Shown here: piece by piece, positions 1-5,825 of the stretch
How the letters are laid out: the number at the start of each line of letters is the position of its first letter
Position numbering within the stretch: the stretch's first letter is position 1
Notes under the pieces: model-generated
Told to the model about the DNA's origin: nothing
The model's input: the letters and a program-made list of their open reading frames with translations, nothing else
Databases searched by the model: none
Assembly (NCBI GenBank): GCA_900555345.1
Contig: USKS01000093.1
Coordinates: 1 to 6,299 of the forward strand
Direction of reading: 5' to 3'
DNA length: 6,299 nucleotides
From: an uncultured Eubacteriales bacterium
Lineage (GTDB): Bacteria > Bacillota_A > Clostridia > Oscillospirales > CAG-272
Program-made: the position numbers and the translations under genes

Positions 1-2
1 GG

Positions 3-24
3 GGACTTTTTCCCAAAAAAGTCC
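3..24. repeat. A/T-stem hairpin at the left edge
   Basis: A 9-bp inverted repeat (GGACTTTTT pairing with AAAAAGTCC) encloses a 4-nt loop. It lies beyond the hairpin array downstream of the minus-strand SipL-like gene, so it could act in 3'-end formation, but the T run is inside the stem rather than after it, which is not the usual intrinsic-terminator layout. It may belong to the same repeat family as the neighbouring hairpins, or to an element cut by the window edge. Confidence 0.45.
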
Positions 25-26
25 TC

Positions 27-181
27 GAGTGGGGTTTGGGGCGAAGCCCCATATACAATGGTTCGGAGGCGGAGCCTAGTATATATTCCTTTTCCCATGG
101 TCGGGGTGTGGGGCAGCGCCCCACATATTTATCCCCCTCATGTCGGGGTGCGGGGCGCGGAGCCCCGCTATACCGTTTTCC
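27..181 (-). repeat. Array of four degenerate hairpin units downstream of the SipL-like gene
   Basis: Four short GC-rich hairpins follow one another: 37-51 (6-bp stem, GAA loop), 67-77 (4-bp stem, GGA loop), 108-124 (7-bp stem, AGC loop) and 150-168 (7-bp stem, 5-nt loop). The two right-hand units are clearly related: both begin with TCGGGGTG before the stem and start 42 nt apart. The left two are more decayed. AT-rich spacers with TATA-like words separate the stems. The array begins 15 nt after the stop codon of the SipL-like gene in that gene's reading direction. It is best read as a clustered REP-like intergenic repeat that may also protect or end the transcript. No protein is encoded here. 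Confidence 0.6.
146..181 (-). repeat. 36-nt hairpin element, copy 1
   Basis: This 36-nt stretch matches the reverse complement of 5790-5825 at 35 of 36 positions; the single difference is at 172. It contains the hairpin 150-168 (GCGGGGC / GCCCCGC). Read along the minus strand it starts 15 nt after the stop codon of the SipL-like gene. It thus has the same orientation relative to its upstream gene as the other copy has to the last plus-strand gene. It has no U-tract after the stem, so a classical intrinsic terminator is not supported. Confidence 0.8.
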
Positions 182-195
182 TTGCGGGGCGCGGC

Positions 196-1734
196 CTATT
201 TCACTATAAGCGGAGAGCCGTCGCACAGGCTGTCGCCCGTGACCTTGTTTATGCGCTCGACTTCGGAGAGAGAGGCGCCGCAGCGCTTTGCCACCTCCCA
301 AACGCTTTCGCCGCCGCGCGGATAGCAAACGCGTATGCAGCACTCGCCGCCGTCCGGCCTTCTGTCGCCGATAACAGCCTCACACACCGGCTCGAAATGC
401 GTTTTTCTTGCTGCCTCGGCGCTGGCAAACAGATCCGCGCTTACAGTCACCTTTCCTCCGTCGACTCTTGCTCGGATATCCGTGACTTCGGCGTGCGCCG
501 ACCATACGCACTCGCCGGACGGTATGCTGTCGGCATGCTCCGCATCCCCCGACAGTGCCGCCTCAAATTTAAACGGCAGGCTCACATCCTCACAGTCGAC
601 CTCGCCGCTGTGCGCAATATACACCTTGACATCCGCCGCGCCGGAGAACACGGCTCTGCCTCCGGAGAACTCAGCCTTTTCGATGCGCGGCACAGCAGCC
701 GTATCAACAACATACGCCTGCGGCTCGCCCGCCTTGCTTTTCGCGATCTCTCCGGAGACGCCCACGCTGCCCGCGGCGCAGCACAGCATGGATATGACCT
801 CCGCATCTGTGCGTCCAAGCTCCGTTTTGTACTCAGTCGAATACGCATCGTCGCAGAGAATGACCTCGCCGGGTCTGCACCACTCCGCGTCAATATCGTA
901 TTCTATATCGGCGCACAGCCCCGCGTCCGTGCGGCTGATGCCGACCGAAGCCGCGCGCCCCCAGGCACTCGAAATGTCTCCGTCTCTTGCGCCGTCGGCA
1001 GGTATCTCCTCTTCAAAGGGAACGGCGCTGCGGCTGCAGGTGTATGTGCCGTCCTCTTCAAGCGCAAGAAGATGAACGATTATGTTTCCCTTTACCGTTA
1101 TCCTGTCGGCAGAGGCCGTCACCGTATGCGGCGCAACGCAGCCGTCGCACATCACGGGCTTTGCGCCCGCCCCCGCGTTCACCGTCCCCGAGGTGCTGCC
1201 CGTAAACGACGTTCTGCAGCGCATGACGGTCGGAACGCTTCTGCAGTGCTTTTCGAGAGTGGCGGCGCATTCGCCGTCTGCCGCATCCCCCGCGGCGTCC
1301 GCCGCGGAAAAAGCATACGGCGTGCTGCTGTCGGCGCATATACGCGTGCGCAGCCTCGCACGCAGAGACAGCTTTCTCGGCGCAAGCACACGGCACTGCG
1401 GCGCTTCGGCACATGTGTCTATCCAAACGGAAGCACCCGGCACCTCCGCGGGCAGAGTCTGGGTGAAAGAATACTCGGGCGATGCAGAAACGCAGCTGAG
1501 CGCTCCGTCGTCACCGATATACAAAACATTGAAGCTGACCGTTCCGCCGTACTCAAGGTTTTTGTCGGACACAAACTTTGAGTCGGGCAGAGCCCTGGCG
1601 CTTACGCTTACGACTTTGCGTATCTCCGGATAATAGTCCGGCATAACGATCTCTCCGGAGCAATCGCCTGAGGCGCCCATGTCAAATTCGATCCCTCTGA
1701 GAAGACCGTCCGGCGCACCTTTGATTTTTTCCAT
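196..1734 (-). CDS. SipL-like spore coat morphogenesis protein (DUF3794/SPOCS repeats plus C-terminal LysM)
   Basis: The 512-residue product has the layout of SipL, the clostridial protein that binds the ATPase SpoIVA through its LysM domain and holds the basal coat layer on the forespore. Three SPOCS-like beta-rich segments are seen at about residues 25-100, 205-245 and 345-400, each with the family rhythm of a beta strand, an acidic turn and a hydrophobic-acidic strand (VSFNVLYIGDDG, GNIIVHLLALEEDG, AADVKVYIAHSGEVDCED). The last 45 residues form a LysM domain (GGESVWEVAKRC, then INKVTGDSL and a final SPLIVK). There is no signal peptide or membrane segment, as expected for a mother-cell cytoplasmic coat protein. 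The chosen ATG at 1734 has the Shine-Dalgarno AAAGGTGG about 11 nt upstream; an in-frame GTG at 1749 lies inside that site and is disfavoured. Length is close to the roughly 500 residues of C. difficile SipL as recalled. The gene is divergent from the other five. Confidence 0.85.
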   Translation of the reverse strand: MEKIKGAPDGLLRGIEFDMGASGDCSGEIVMPDYYPEIRKVVSVSARALPDSKFVSDKNLEYGGTVSFNVLYIGDDGALSCVSASPEYSFTQTLPAEVPGASVWIDTCAEAPQCRVLAPRKLSLRARLRTRICADSSTPYAFSAADAAGDAADGECAATLEKHCRSVPTVMRCRTSFTGSTSGTVNAGAGAKPVMCDGCVAPHTVTASADRITVKGNIIVHLLALEEDGTYTCSRSAVPFEEEIPADGARDGDISSAWGRAASVGISRTDAGLCADIEYDIDAEWCRPGEVILCDDAYSTEYKTELGRTDAEVISMLCCAAGSVGVSGEIAKSKAGEPQAYVVDTAAVPRIEKAEFSGGRAVFSGAADVKVYIAHSGEVDCEDVSLPFKFEAALSGDAEHADSIPSGECVWSAHAEVTDIRARVDGGKVTVSADLFASAEAARKTHFEPVCEAVIGDRRPDGGECCIRVCYPRGGESVWEVAKRCGASLSEVERINKVTGDSLCDGSPLIVK

Positions 1735-1758
1735 ATATGCAGTTTCCACCTTTCGACC

Positions 1759-1775
1759 GTCCCGCCGGGCGGGAC
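1759..1775. promoter_or_regulatory. Perfect 17-nt palindrome in the divergent intergenic region
   Basis: GTCCCGCC-G-GGCGGGAC is a perfect inverted repeat with 8-bp arms around a single central base. It lies between the candidate promoter and the ribosome-binding site of the SipL-like gene, so it would be in that gene's 5' leader. It could be a dimeric repressor site or an RNA hairpin just ahead of the Shine-Dalgarno. No regulator can be named from the sequence. Confidence 0.5.
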
Positions 1776-1790
1776 AAATTATTTGTAGTA

Positions 1791-1820
1791 ATAATATGAC
1801 GGAGGGCGGATTTTAATGAC
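1791..1820 (-). promoter_or_regulatory. Candidate sigma-E/K-type promoter for the SipL-like gene
   Basis: On the minus strand TCATTAA (1819-1813) and CATATTAT (1798-1791) are separated by 14 nt. The second fits the CATAnnnT core of sporulation mother-cell promoters (sigma-E/sigma-K type); the first only partly fits the sigma-E -35. Position is suitable: transcription would start about 50 nt before the ATG at 1734. SipL is a mother-cell gene in C. difficile, which agrees. The call is by eye, in an AT-rich stretch where chance matches are common. Confidence 0.35.
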
Positions 1821-2598
1821 CGCACGGCACCGCATAAATATATCGGATTTTGTAATTATACAAACCGTGCCGCCATATATTATACCGATACGCCGCGGCG
1901 CGGCGGTATATTCAAAGAAACGCGGGGGCAGCAGCATTATGAAAGATAAAAACACAGAAAAATACAATGCGGCTCACAAACATGAAATATGCTTCGGCGG
2001 CACAGACGACGCAGGACTCGGCAGCGCGGAGCGCGGAGGAAACATCATATATACCGATATACGAGAGGAAAACCGACGGAGCGCAGCCGTCTGCCCGCAG
2101 GCAGCCGCGCCCGTACATACCGCCGACGGCAAAAATGAAATGCTCCGCTGCGGCAGAGGGGGATCGCGCACGGCACCAAGGTACGGCAAGGCGCAGGATA
2201 TGTCAGAGAACAGCCTGTACCCGCGCGGCGCAGCGCATAGCTCATACGGCAATGTGCGCGCAGTACACGGAGATGCAAACGCCATGCACTCATGCGGCGG
2301 CGCGCACTCCTCACACGCACAGAGCAGCACGCATCCCTCACGTGCCGCAGATCGGCAAGGCGGCGGACGACGCGGCACCTGCGCACGCATCGCCGCGCCC
2401 ATATGCGCCGCCGTCTGCGCGCTCTCGCTGATACATTTTTCTTTTTTCTCGGGAGACATTCGCCCGACAGACAGCCTTTCCTCCGACTATGTTCCTGCCG
2501 CCATAACGTTTACCCCGCCCGAAAAGCTTGAACCTAAAGGCTTCTGGGACTATTTTTCCGAGGCTATGGCAGAGTTTTTCGGATTTTACGAAAGATAG
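1816..2598 (+). CDS. Unrecognised single-pass membrane protein upstream of the M50 protease
   Basis: I do not recognise this 260-residue product. Residues 1-185 are hydrophilic, rich in Ala, Gly, Ser, His and Arg, and probably disordered. A basic patch (GGGRRGTCAR, 182-191) precedes one transmembrane segment at about 192-212 (IAAPICAAVCALSLIHFSFF), which predicts the N-terminus in the cytoplasm. A 48-residue tail follows, ending in an aromatic amphipathic stretch (FWDYFSEAMAEFFGFYER). It ends 12 nt before the M50 gene, so the two are probably translated together; a role as membrane partner or anchor of the protease, like SpoIVFA for SpoIVFB, is inferred from position only, and no LytM/M23 domain is present. 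The start is uncertain: ATG 1816 has GGAGG 10 nt upstream, while ATG 1939 (MKDKNTEK) has GGGGG 10 nt upstream and a more typical A-rich beginning; if 1939 is right, 1816-1938 is leader DNA. Confidence 0.65.
   Translation: MTARHRINISDFVIIQTVPPYIIPIRRGAAVYSKKRGGSSIMKDKNTEKYNAAHKHEICFGGTDDAGLGSAERGGNIIYTDIREENRRSAAVCPQAAAPVHTADGKNEMLRCGRGGSRTAPRYGKAQDMSENSLYPRGAAHSSYGNVRAVHGDANAMHSCGGAHSSHAQSSTHPSRAADRQGGGRRGTCARIAAPICAAVCALSLIHFSFFSGDIRPTDSLSSDYVPAAITFTPPEKLEPKGFWDYFSEAMAEFFGFYER
1849..1864. promoter_or_regulatory. Small AT-rich inverted repeat TTTGTA-ATTA-TACAAA
   Basis: A 6-bp inverted repeat around a 4-nt spacer sits in the AT-rich part of the divergent region, flanked further out by CGGCAC and GTGCCG, which could also pair. 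It overlaps the proposed -35 of the plus-strand operon, so it could be an operator. It would be inside coding sequence if translation really starts at 1816. Support is structural only. Confidence 0.25.
1853..1881 (+). promoter_or_regulatory. Candidate sigma-E-type promoter for the plus-strand operon
   Basis: TAATTAT (1853-1859) and CATATATT (1874-1881) are 14 nt apart. The downstream element fits CATAnAnT of sigma-E promoters closely; the upstream element fits partly. Transcription would start near 1888, which would require translation of the first gene to begin at 1939 rather than 1816. Both divergent units would then be under the same type of mother-cell control. This was found by eye. Confidence 0.3.
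1881..1910 (+). promoter_or_regulatory. GC-rich hairpin in the probable operon leader
   Basis: TATACCG (1881-1887) is mirrored by CGGTATA (1904-1910). An alternative, stronger fold pairs ATACGCCGC with GCGGCG-(G)-TAT around a GGC loop, with one bulged G at 1906. The hairpin lies about 30 nt before the ATG at 1939 and just after the proposed transcription start. No riboswitch class is recognised, and there is no following T run, so an attenuator is not shown. Confidence 0.4.
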
Positions 2599-2610
2599 GG
2601 GAGTCGTGCT

Positions 2611-3138
2611 TTGGCAGCTTTTGCCGTTTTCATACTGTGCGCCGCCGCGTCGCCGCATCCGGCGGCGCTTTTTTCGGCAATGCTCACTCACGAGGCGGCG
2701 CATATCATCTGCGCCGCCGTTCTCAGGTTGGGCGTGCCGCACCTTGAGGCAGGGCGTACAGGTATACGAATAGTATACAGAGACGGCGGCGCCGATCCTA
2801 AAAAGCGGCTGCTGCTCTGCCTTTCGGGTCCGGCTGTCGGGGCGCTGTCCGCGCTTATATTTTCACGCTTTTACTTTTTCGCCGTGTACAGCGCGGGCTT
2901 TTCGATCATAAATCTTTTGCCCCTGCCCGGATTTGACGGCGGCGGGGCGCTGTCCGCGCTGCTTGAGATGCTGTTTCTGCCCGATACCGCCGCGCGGATC
3001 GGGAAAGTTGTCTCTGCCGTATGTGCCGCGGCGCTTTGCGCGGCGAGCGCCGCAGTCCAGCTGAAATACGGCGCAAATCTGTCTCTCGCGGTGCTTTGCT
3101 GCGCCTGCGTTGTGGCAGCGCTTTGCGGCGGCGCATAG
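2611..3138 (+). CDS. Minimal M50-family (site-2-type) membrane metalloprotease, SpoIVFB-like
   Basis: The 175-residue product is almost entirely hydrophobic and carries the two M50 hallmarks: HEAAH at residues 27-31, which supplies two zinc ligands and the catalytic Glu, and NLLPLPGFDGGGAL at about 101-114, whose Asp is the third zinc ligand. A GPAVG turn lies at 73-77. These proteases cut within membranes; SpoIVFB, the best-known spore member, activates pro-sigma-K. Here the core is near-minimal: no CBS domain or long extra region, against roughly 290 residues in B. subtilis SpoIVFB. The start is TTG at 2611, chosen because AGGGGAG, overlapping the previous stop codon, lies 7 nt upstream. 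It is tightly coupled to the preceding membrane-protein gene. Pro-sigma-K as substrate is inferred from the sporulation context only; another target is possible. Confidence 0.82.
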   Translation: MAAFAVFILCAAASPHPAALFSAMLTHEAAHIICAAVLRLGVPHLEAGRTGIRIVYRDGGADPKKRLLLCLSGPAVGALSALIFSRFYFFAVYSAGFSIINLLPLPGFDGGGALSALLEMLFLPDTAARIGKVVSAVCAAALCAASAAVQLKYGANLSLAVLCCACVVAALCGGA

Positions 3139-3191
3139 TATGTAACGAAAATATCAAGCCGCAGCGGTGTGTTTTTTGAAAGGATTTACAT

Positions 3192-3791
3192 ATGGACGAA
3201 AAAATGACAGACACGATGCCCGCAGAGGGTACGGGATATCTGCAAATAAGAGTCACCTCCGCAGGGGGAGCTTTCCCCATAAAGGACGCAGTGGTGACGG
3301 TGCTGAGCGATCCGCTCGTAAACGGCGCTCCGAGCTCGGTCATACGGACGCTGAGAACAGACACCTCGGGACTTACCGAAACGGTGCCGCTCCCCGCGCC
3401 GTCCCGCACGCTGTCCCAGTCTCCCGGGAGCGGCAAGCCGTACGCCACATACAATATAGCGGTATATAAGGACGGATACTACTCCGTTGAGGGGCTGGGG
3501 ATACCTGTTTTTGACGGGATCGTTTCAACGCAGGCAATAAATCTTTTACCGAACGACGGACTCATGCCCGAAAAGGTCAATCCCCCCGAGCTTGTCATAG
3601 ACGAAGCCTCCGGGTATATGAATCTGCGCGCAGACGCAAAAAAGGAGGACGCCGCGGCGGGGCAAGAATACGGCATTGCAAATCCGGAGGAAATTGCCTC
3701 CGCCGCGATTGACCCCGGTGATGCCTCCGTAAGCGGTGACCGCGGCGACGGTGTCCCAGGCGACATGAAAGGGGCGGCGTATGATGAATAA
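3192..3791 (+). CDS. SleC pro-domain-like protein (carboxypeptidase-regulatory-like fold), separate gene
   Basis: Residues 15-118 of this 199-residue protein form a beta-sandwich-type domain: GYLQIRVTSAGGAFPIKDAVVTVL, a DTSG turn, then PYATYNIAVYKDGYYSVEGLGIPVFDGIVSTQAINLLP. This pattern matches what I recall of the N-terminal pre-pro region of the clostridial cortex-lytic enzyme SleC, in which the same kind of domain is fused ahead of the enzyme and removed by Csp proteases at germination. Residues 120-199 are an Ala/Gly/Asp-rich linker-like tail without clear fold. The ATG at 3192 has AAAGGA 7 nt upstream. The gene overlaps the SleC-like gene by 11 nt, in a different frame, so translation is coupled. 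Inference: it acts as a detached inhibitor, chaperone or spore-targeting partner of that enzyme. There is no signal peptide or membrane segment. Confidence 0.7.
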   Translation: MDEKMTDTMPAEGTGYLQIRVTSAGGAFPIKDAVVTVLSDPLVNGAPSSVIRTLRTDTSGLTETVPLPAPSRTLSQSPGSGKPYATYNIAVYKDGYYSVEGLGIPVFDGIVSTQAINLLPNDGLMPEKVNPPELVIDEASGYMNLRADAKKEDAAAGQEYGIANPEEIASAAIDPGDASVSGDRGDGVPGDMKGAAYDE

Positions 3792-5217
3792 CGGCTACGG
3801 CGCCAAAGCCGCCGAGGGGCAGCAGCTCATACTGCCCTATATCCCCGAAAGTATTACGGTACACCTGGGACCTCCCGATTCCGACGCGCGCAACGTTACC
3901 GTGCCGTTCACCGACTACATAAAAAACGTTGCCTCAAGCGAAATATATCCCACATGGCCCGAAAACGCTCTGCGGGCAAACATCATCGCACAGACGACGT
4001 TCGCCCTCAACCGCATTTACACCGAATACTATCCGTCCCGAGGATACGATTTCGATATTACGAATTCCACGGCAATTGATCAGTCGTTTATATACGGCAG
4101 AGACATTTTTGAAAACATAAACGACCTCGTTGACGAACTTTTCGACACATACATACGCCGCGAAAACTCGGTGGAGCCCCTGTTTTCTCTGTACTGCAAC
4201 GGTACGACAGTCACCTGCGGCGGTATGAGTCAATGGGGCAGCGTTTCTCTCGCAAACGAAGGGCGCACTCCCTTTGAAATACTGAAATACTACTACGGCG
4301 ACGACATTGAGCTTGTGAGAAACGCGCCGGTTGCGGGTGTCTCCCGCAGCTATCCCGGACGCATTCTTGAGCGCGGCTCCTCGGGAAACGATGTGCGGTT
4401 CATGCAGGTGCGGCTGAACCGCATTTCCAAAAACTACCCCGCCATACCGAAGATACGGGAGCTTGACGGCATATATGCCGATGACACGGCTGACGCCGTC
4501 AGCGAATTTCAGCGTATTTTCTCCCTGCCTGTGACCGGCGCGATAGATAAAAGCACCTGGTACGCCATCCTGCGAATATACGGCGGGGTGAAAAGCCTGT
4601 CCGACCTTGACTCCGAGGGCATTCCCCTTGAGGACGTGACTCAGCTGTTCGACACGGTACTGTCCCTCGGCTCCCGGGGTGTGGGCGTCAGGGAGCTGCA
4701 GTATTTTTTGCGCTTTGTCTCCGTTTTCGACCCTGCCGTGTATTCCGTTGAAATAGACGGTATTTTCGGCGGGGATACCGAGCAGTCGGTGAGATCGTTT
4801 CAGCGCGAATACGGTCTTCCCGAAAACGGAACCGTTGATACTGCCACATGGGAGAAGCTTTACAGAACATATCAGAGCCTTCTGCAAAGTCTCGGAGATG
4901 AGTATTTCTCAGCCACGACCGCGCCGTACCCCGGCTTTGCCGTGCGCATAGGCAGCACGGGCGCGGAGGTGGAGCGCCTGCAGGAGTATCTGAACAGGAT
5001 ATCCGATGTCTACACACAGATACCGAAGCTTACGGTTGACGGCATCTTCGGACCGGCGACGCGCTCCGCCGTTATTGAGTACCAGAACCTGTTCGGCCTT
5101 GACCCCACGGGCATCGTCGGCTTCAACACCTACAATTCGCTGACGGAGACGTACCGCGCGATAGTCGAGGGCTCGCAGGCGTCACAGGGTCAGTACGTTG
5201 CACAGCGCAGTAAGTAA
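3781..5217 (+). CDS. SleC-like spore cortex-lytic enzyme: SpoIID/LytB-type domain plus three peptidoglycan-binding domains
   Basis: The 478-residue protein has a SpoIID-type lytic domain at about 25-180 and three PG_binding_1 repeats at about 196-266, 293-362 and 387-457. The N-terminal domain shows [20 protein letters not shown]; by analogy with SpoIID and SleC, Glu54 is the probable catalytic acid for cleaving glycan strands. CX6C (Cys139, Cys146) leads into [15 protein letters not shown] and ILKYYYGD, the usual end of the fold. Each repeat carries the [20 protein letters not shown] signature. SleC is a lytic transglycosylase that degrades spore cortex during germination. Compared with known SleC, the fused pre-pro region is missing (the previous gene resembles it) and there are three binding repeats rather than one. 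ATG 3781 has AAAGGGG 6 nt upstream. No signal peptide is seen, in keeping with loading from the mother cell during sporulation. Confidence 0.85.
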   Translation: MMNNGYGAKAAEGQQLILPYIPESITVHLGPPDSDARNVTVPFTDYIKNVASSEIYPTWPENALRANIIAQTTFALNRIYTEYYPSRGYDFDITNSTAIDQSFIYGRDIFENINDLVDELFDTYIRRENSVEPLFSLYCNGTTVTCGGMSQWGSVSLANEGRTPFEILKYYYGDDIELVRNAPVAGVSRSYPGRILERGSSGNDVRFMQVRLNRISKNYPAIPKIRELDGIYADDTADAVSEFQRIFSLPVTGAIDKSTWYAILRIYGGVKSLSDLDSEGIPLEDVTQLFDTVLSLGSRGVGVRELQYFLRFVSVFDPAVYSVEIDGIFGGDTEQSVRSFQREYGLPENGTVDTATWEKLYRTYQSLLQSLGDEYFSATTAPYPGFAVRIGSTGAEVERLQEYLNRISDVYTQIPKLTVDGIFGPATRSAVIEYQNLFGLDPTGIVGFNTYNSLTETYRAIVEGSQASQGQYVAQRSK

Positions 5218-5242
5218 AAAGGCGAAAGGAGATGTACGGCTG

Positions 5243-5779
5243 TTGTTCGATTATTATAACATGGAAGACCCACGTCCGTTTGTATTGCAGCTTCAACGCA
5301 TGCTTTCATATATAGGAAAGCACTCGGGGGCACCGCACCTTATCGTTGCCGTTGACGGCATCTACGGTGACGCTACGGCGAAAGCCGTTGCAAGATACCA
5401 AAGCGAACGTGAGCTGCCCGCCGATAAGAGCGTGGGCTTTAACACATGGCAGTCGCTGAATGATGAGTACAATCTTTACAGAGAACTGTATTCGACGGCG
5501 CGGGGGATAACCCCCTTTCCGACGCAGGCGGATTTTTCGCTCGGCAAGGGCGATCGCAGTCAGCTGAGCTTGTTTGTGCAGCTGATACTGAACGACCTTC
5601 GCCTGTTTTACGATTCGTACGCATACATACCGCCGGGCGGGTATTATGACGACGCCACGGCGCGCGCCGTCAGAGCGTTTCAGATCGCAAACGGTCTCGG
5701 CGTGACGGGCAGGATCGACCGCATAACCTGGAACCGCATGGCGGAGCAATACGACATGAGCGTCGCGGGCGGACACTGA
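5243..5779 (+). CDS. Peptidoglycan-binding protein with two PG_binding_1 repeats
   Basis: This roughly 178-residue protein consists almost wholly of two peptidoglycan-binding repeats, at about 8-70 ([24 protein letters not shown]) and 102-170 ([26 protein letters not shown]). They resemble the three repeats of the preceding SleC-like enzyme. No catalytic domain, signal peptide or membrane segment is visible. Start choice: AAAGGAG at 5225-5231 points to TTG at 5243 (11 nt) or possibly CTG at 5240; a TTG at 5198 in the same frame would overlap the previous gene but has only a weak ribosome-binding site, and the first ATG is at 5261. It probably binds cortex peptidoglycan and helps place or regulate the enzyme. 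It could instead be the detached tail of a longer ancestral enzyme; its own good ribosome-binding site favours a real separate gene. Confidence 0.75.
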   Translation: MFDYYNMEDPRPFVLQLQRMLSYIGKHSGAPHLIVAVDGIYGDATAKAVARYQSERELPADKSVGFNTWQSLNDEYNLYRELYSTARGITPFPTQADFSLGKGDRSQLSLFVQLILNDLRLFYDSYAYIPPGGYYDDATARAVRAFQIANGLGVTGRIDRITWNRMAEQYDMSVAGGH

Positions 5780-5789
5780 GAGACGCTCG

Positions 5790-5825
5790 GGAAAACGGCA
5801 TAGCGGGGCTCCGCGCCCCGCACCC
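5790..5825 (+). repeat. 36-nt hairpin element, copy 2
   Basis: The reverse complement of this stretch matches 146-181 at 35 of 36 positions. It begins 10 nt after the stop codon of the last plus-strand gene and contains the hairpin 5803-5821 (7-bp GC stem, 5-nt TCCGC loop). No T run follows; C-rich DNA does. Its placement right after the final gene, in the same relative orientation as copy 1 after the SipL-like gene, suggests a role at transcript 3' ends or a mobile repeat that prefers such sites. Confidence 0.8.

Noticed and set aside
27..181. CRISPR array
   Set aside because: The units are hairpins with diverged stems, uneven spacing and short AT-rich gaps; there are no constant repeats, unique spacers or cas genes.
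58..1581. Long plus-strand open frame opposite the SipL-like gene
   Set aside because: The Arg/Ala-rich product lacks any family feature and lies wholly opposite a minus-strand gene with clear SPOCS and LysM features; it is a GC-rich shadow.
3158..3177. Possible intrinsic terminator between the M50 gene and the pro-domain gene (CCGCAGCGG followed by TTTTTT)
   Set aside because: The stem can form only 3-4 bp with a minimal loop, too weak; the 53-nt gap is more simply an operon spacer with the next ribosome-binding site.
3934..4887. 317-codon minus-strand frame inside the SleC-like gene
   Set aside because: The plus strand carries an unmistakable SpoIID-type domain and binding repeats; the reverse frame shows no domain.
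5803..5821. Classical rho-independent terminator after the last gene
   Set aside because: The GC hairpin is real but no T run follows it; it was kept only as part of the 36-nt repeat.
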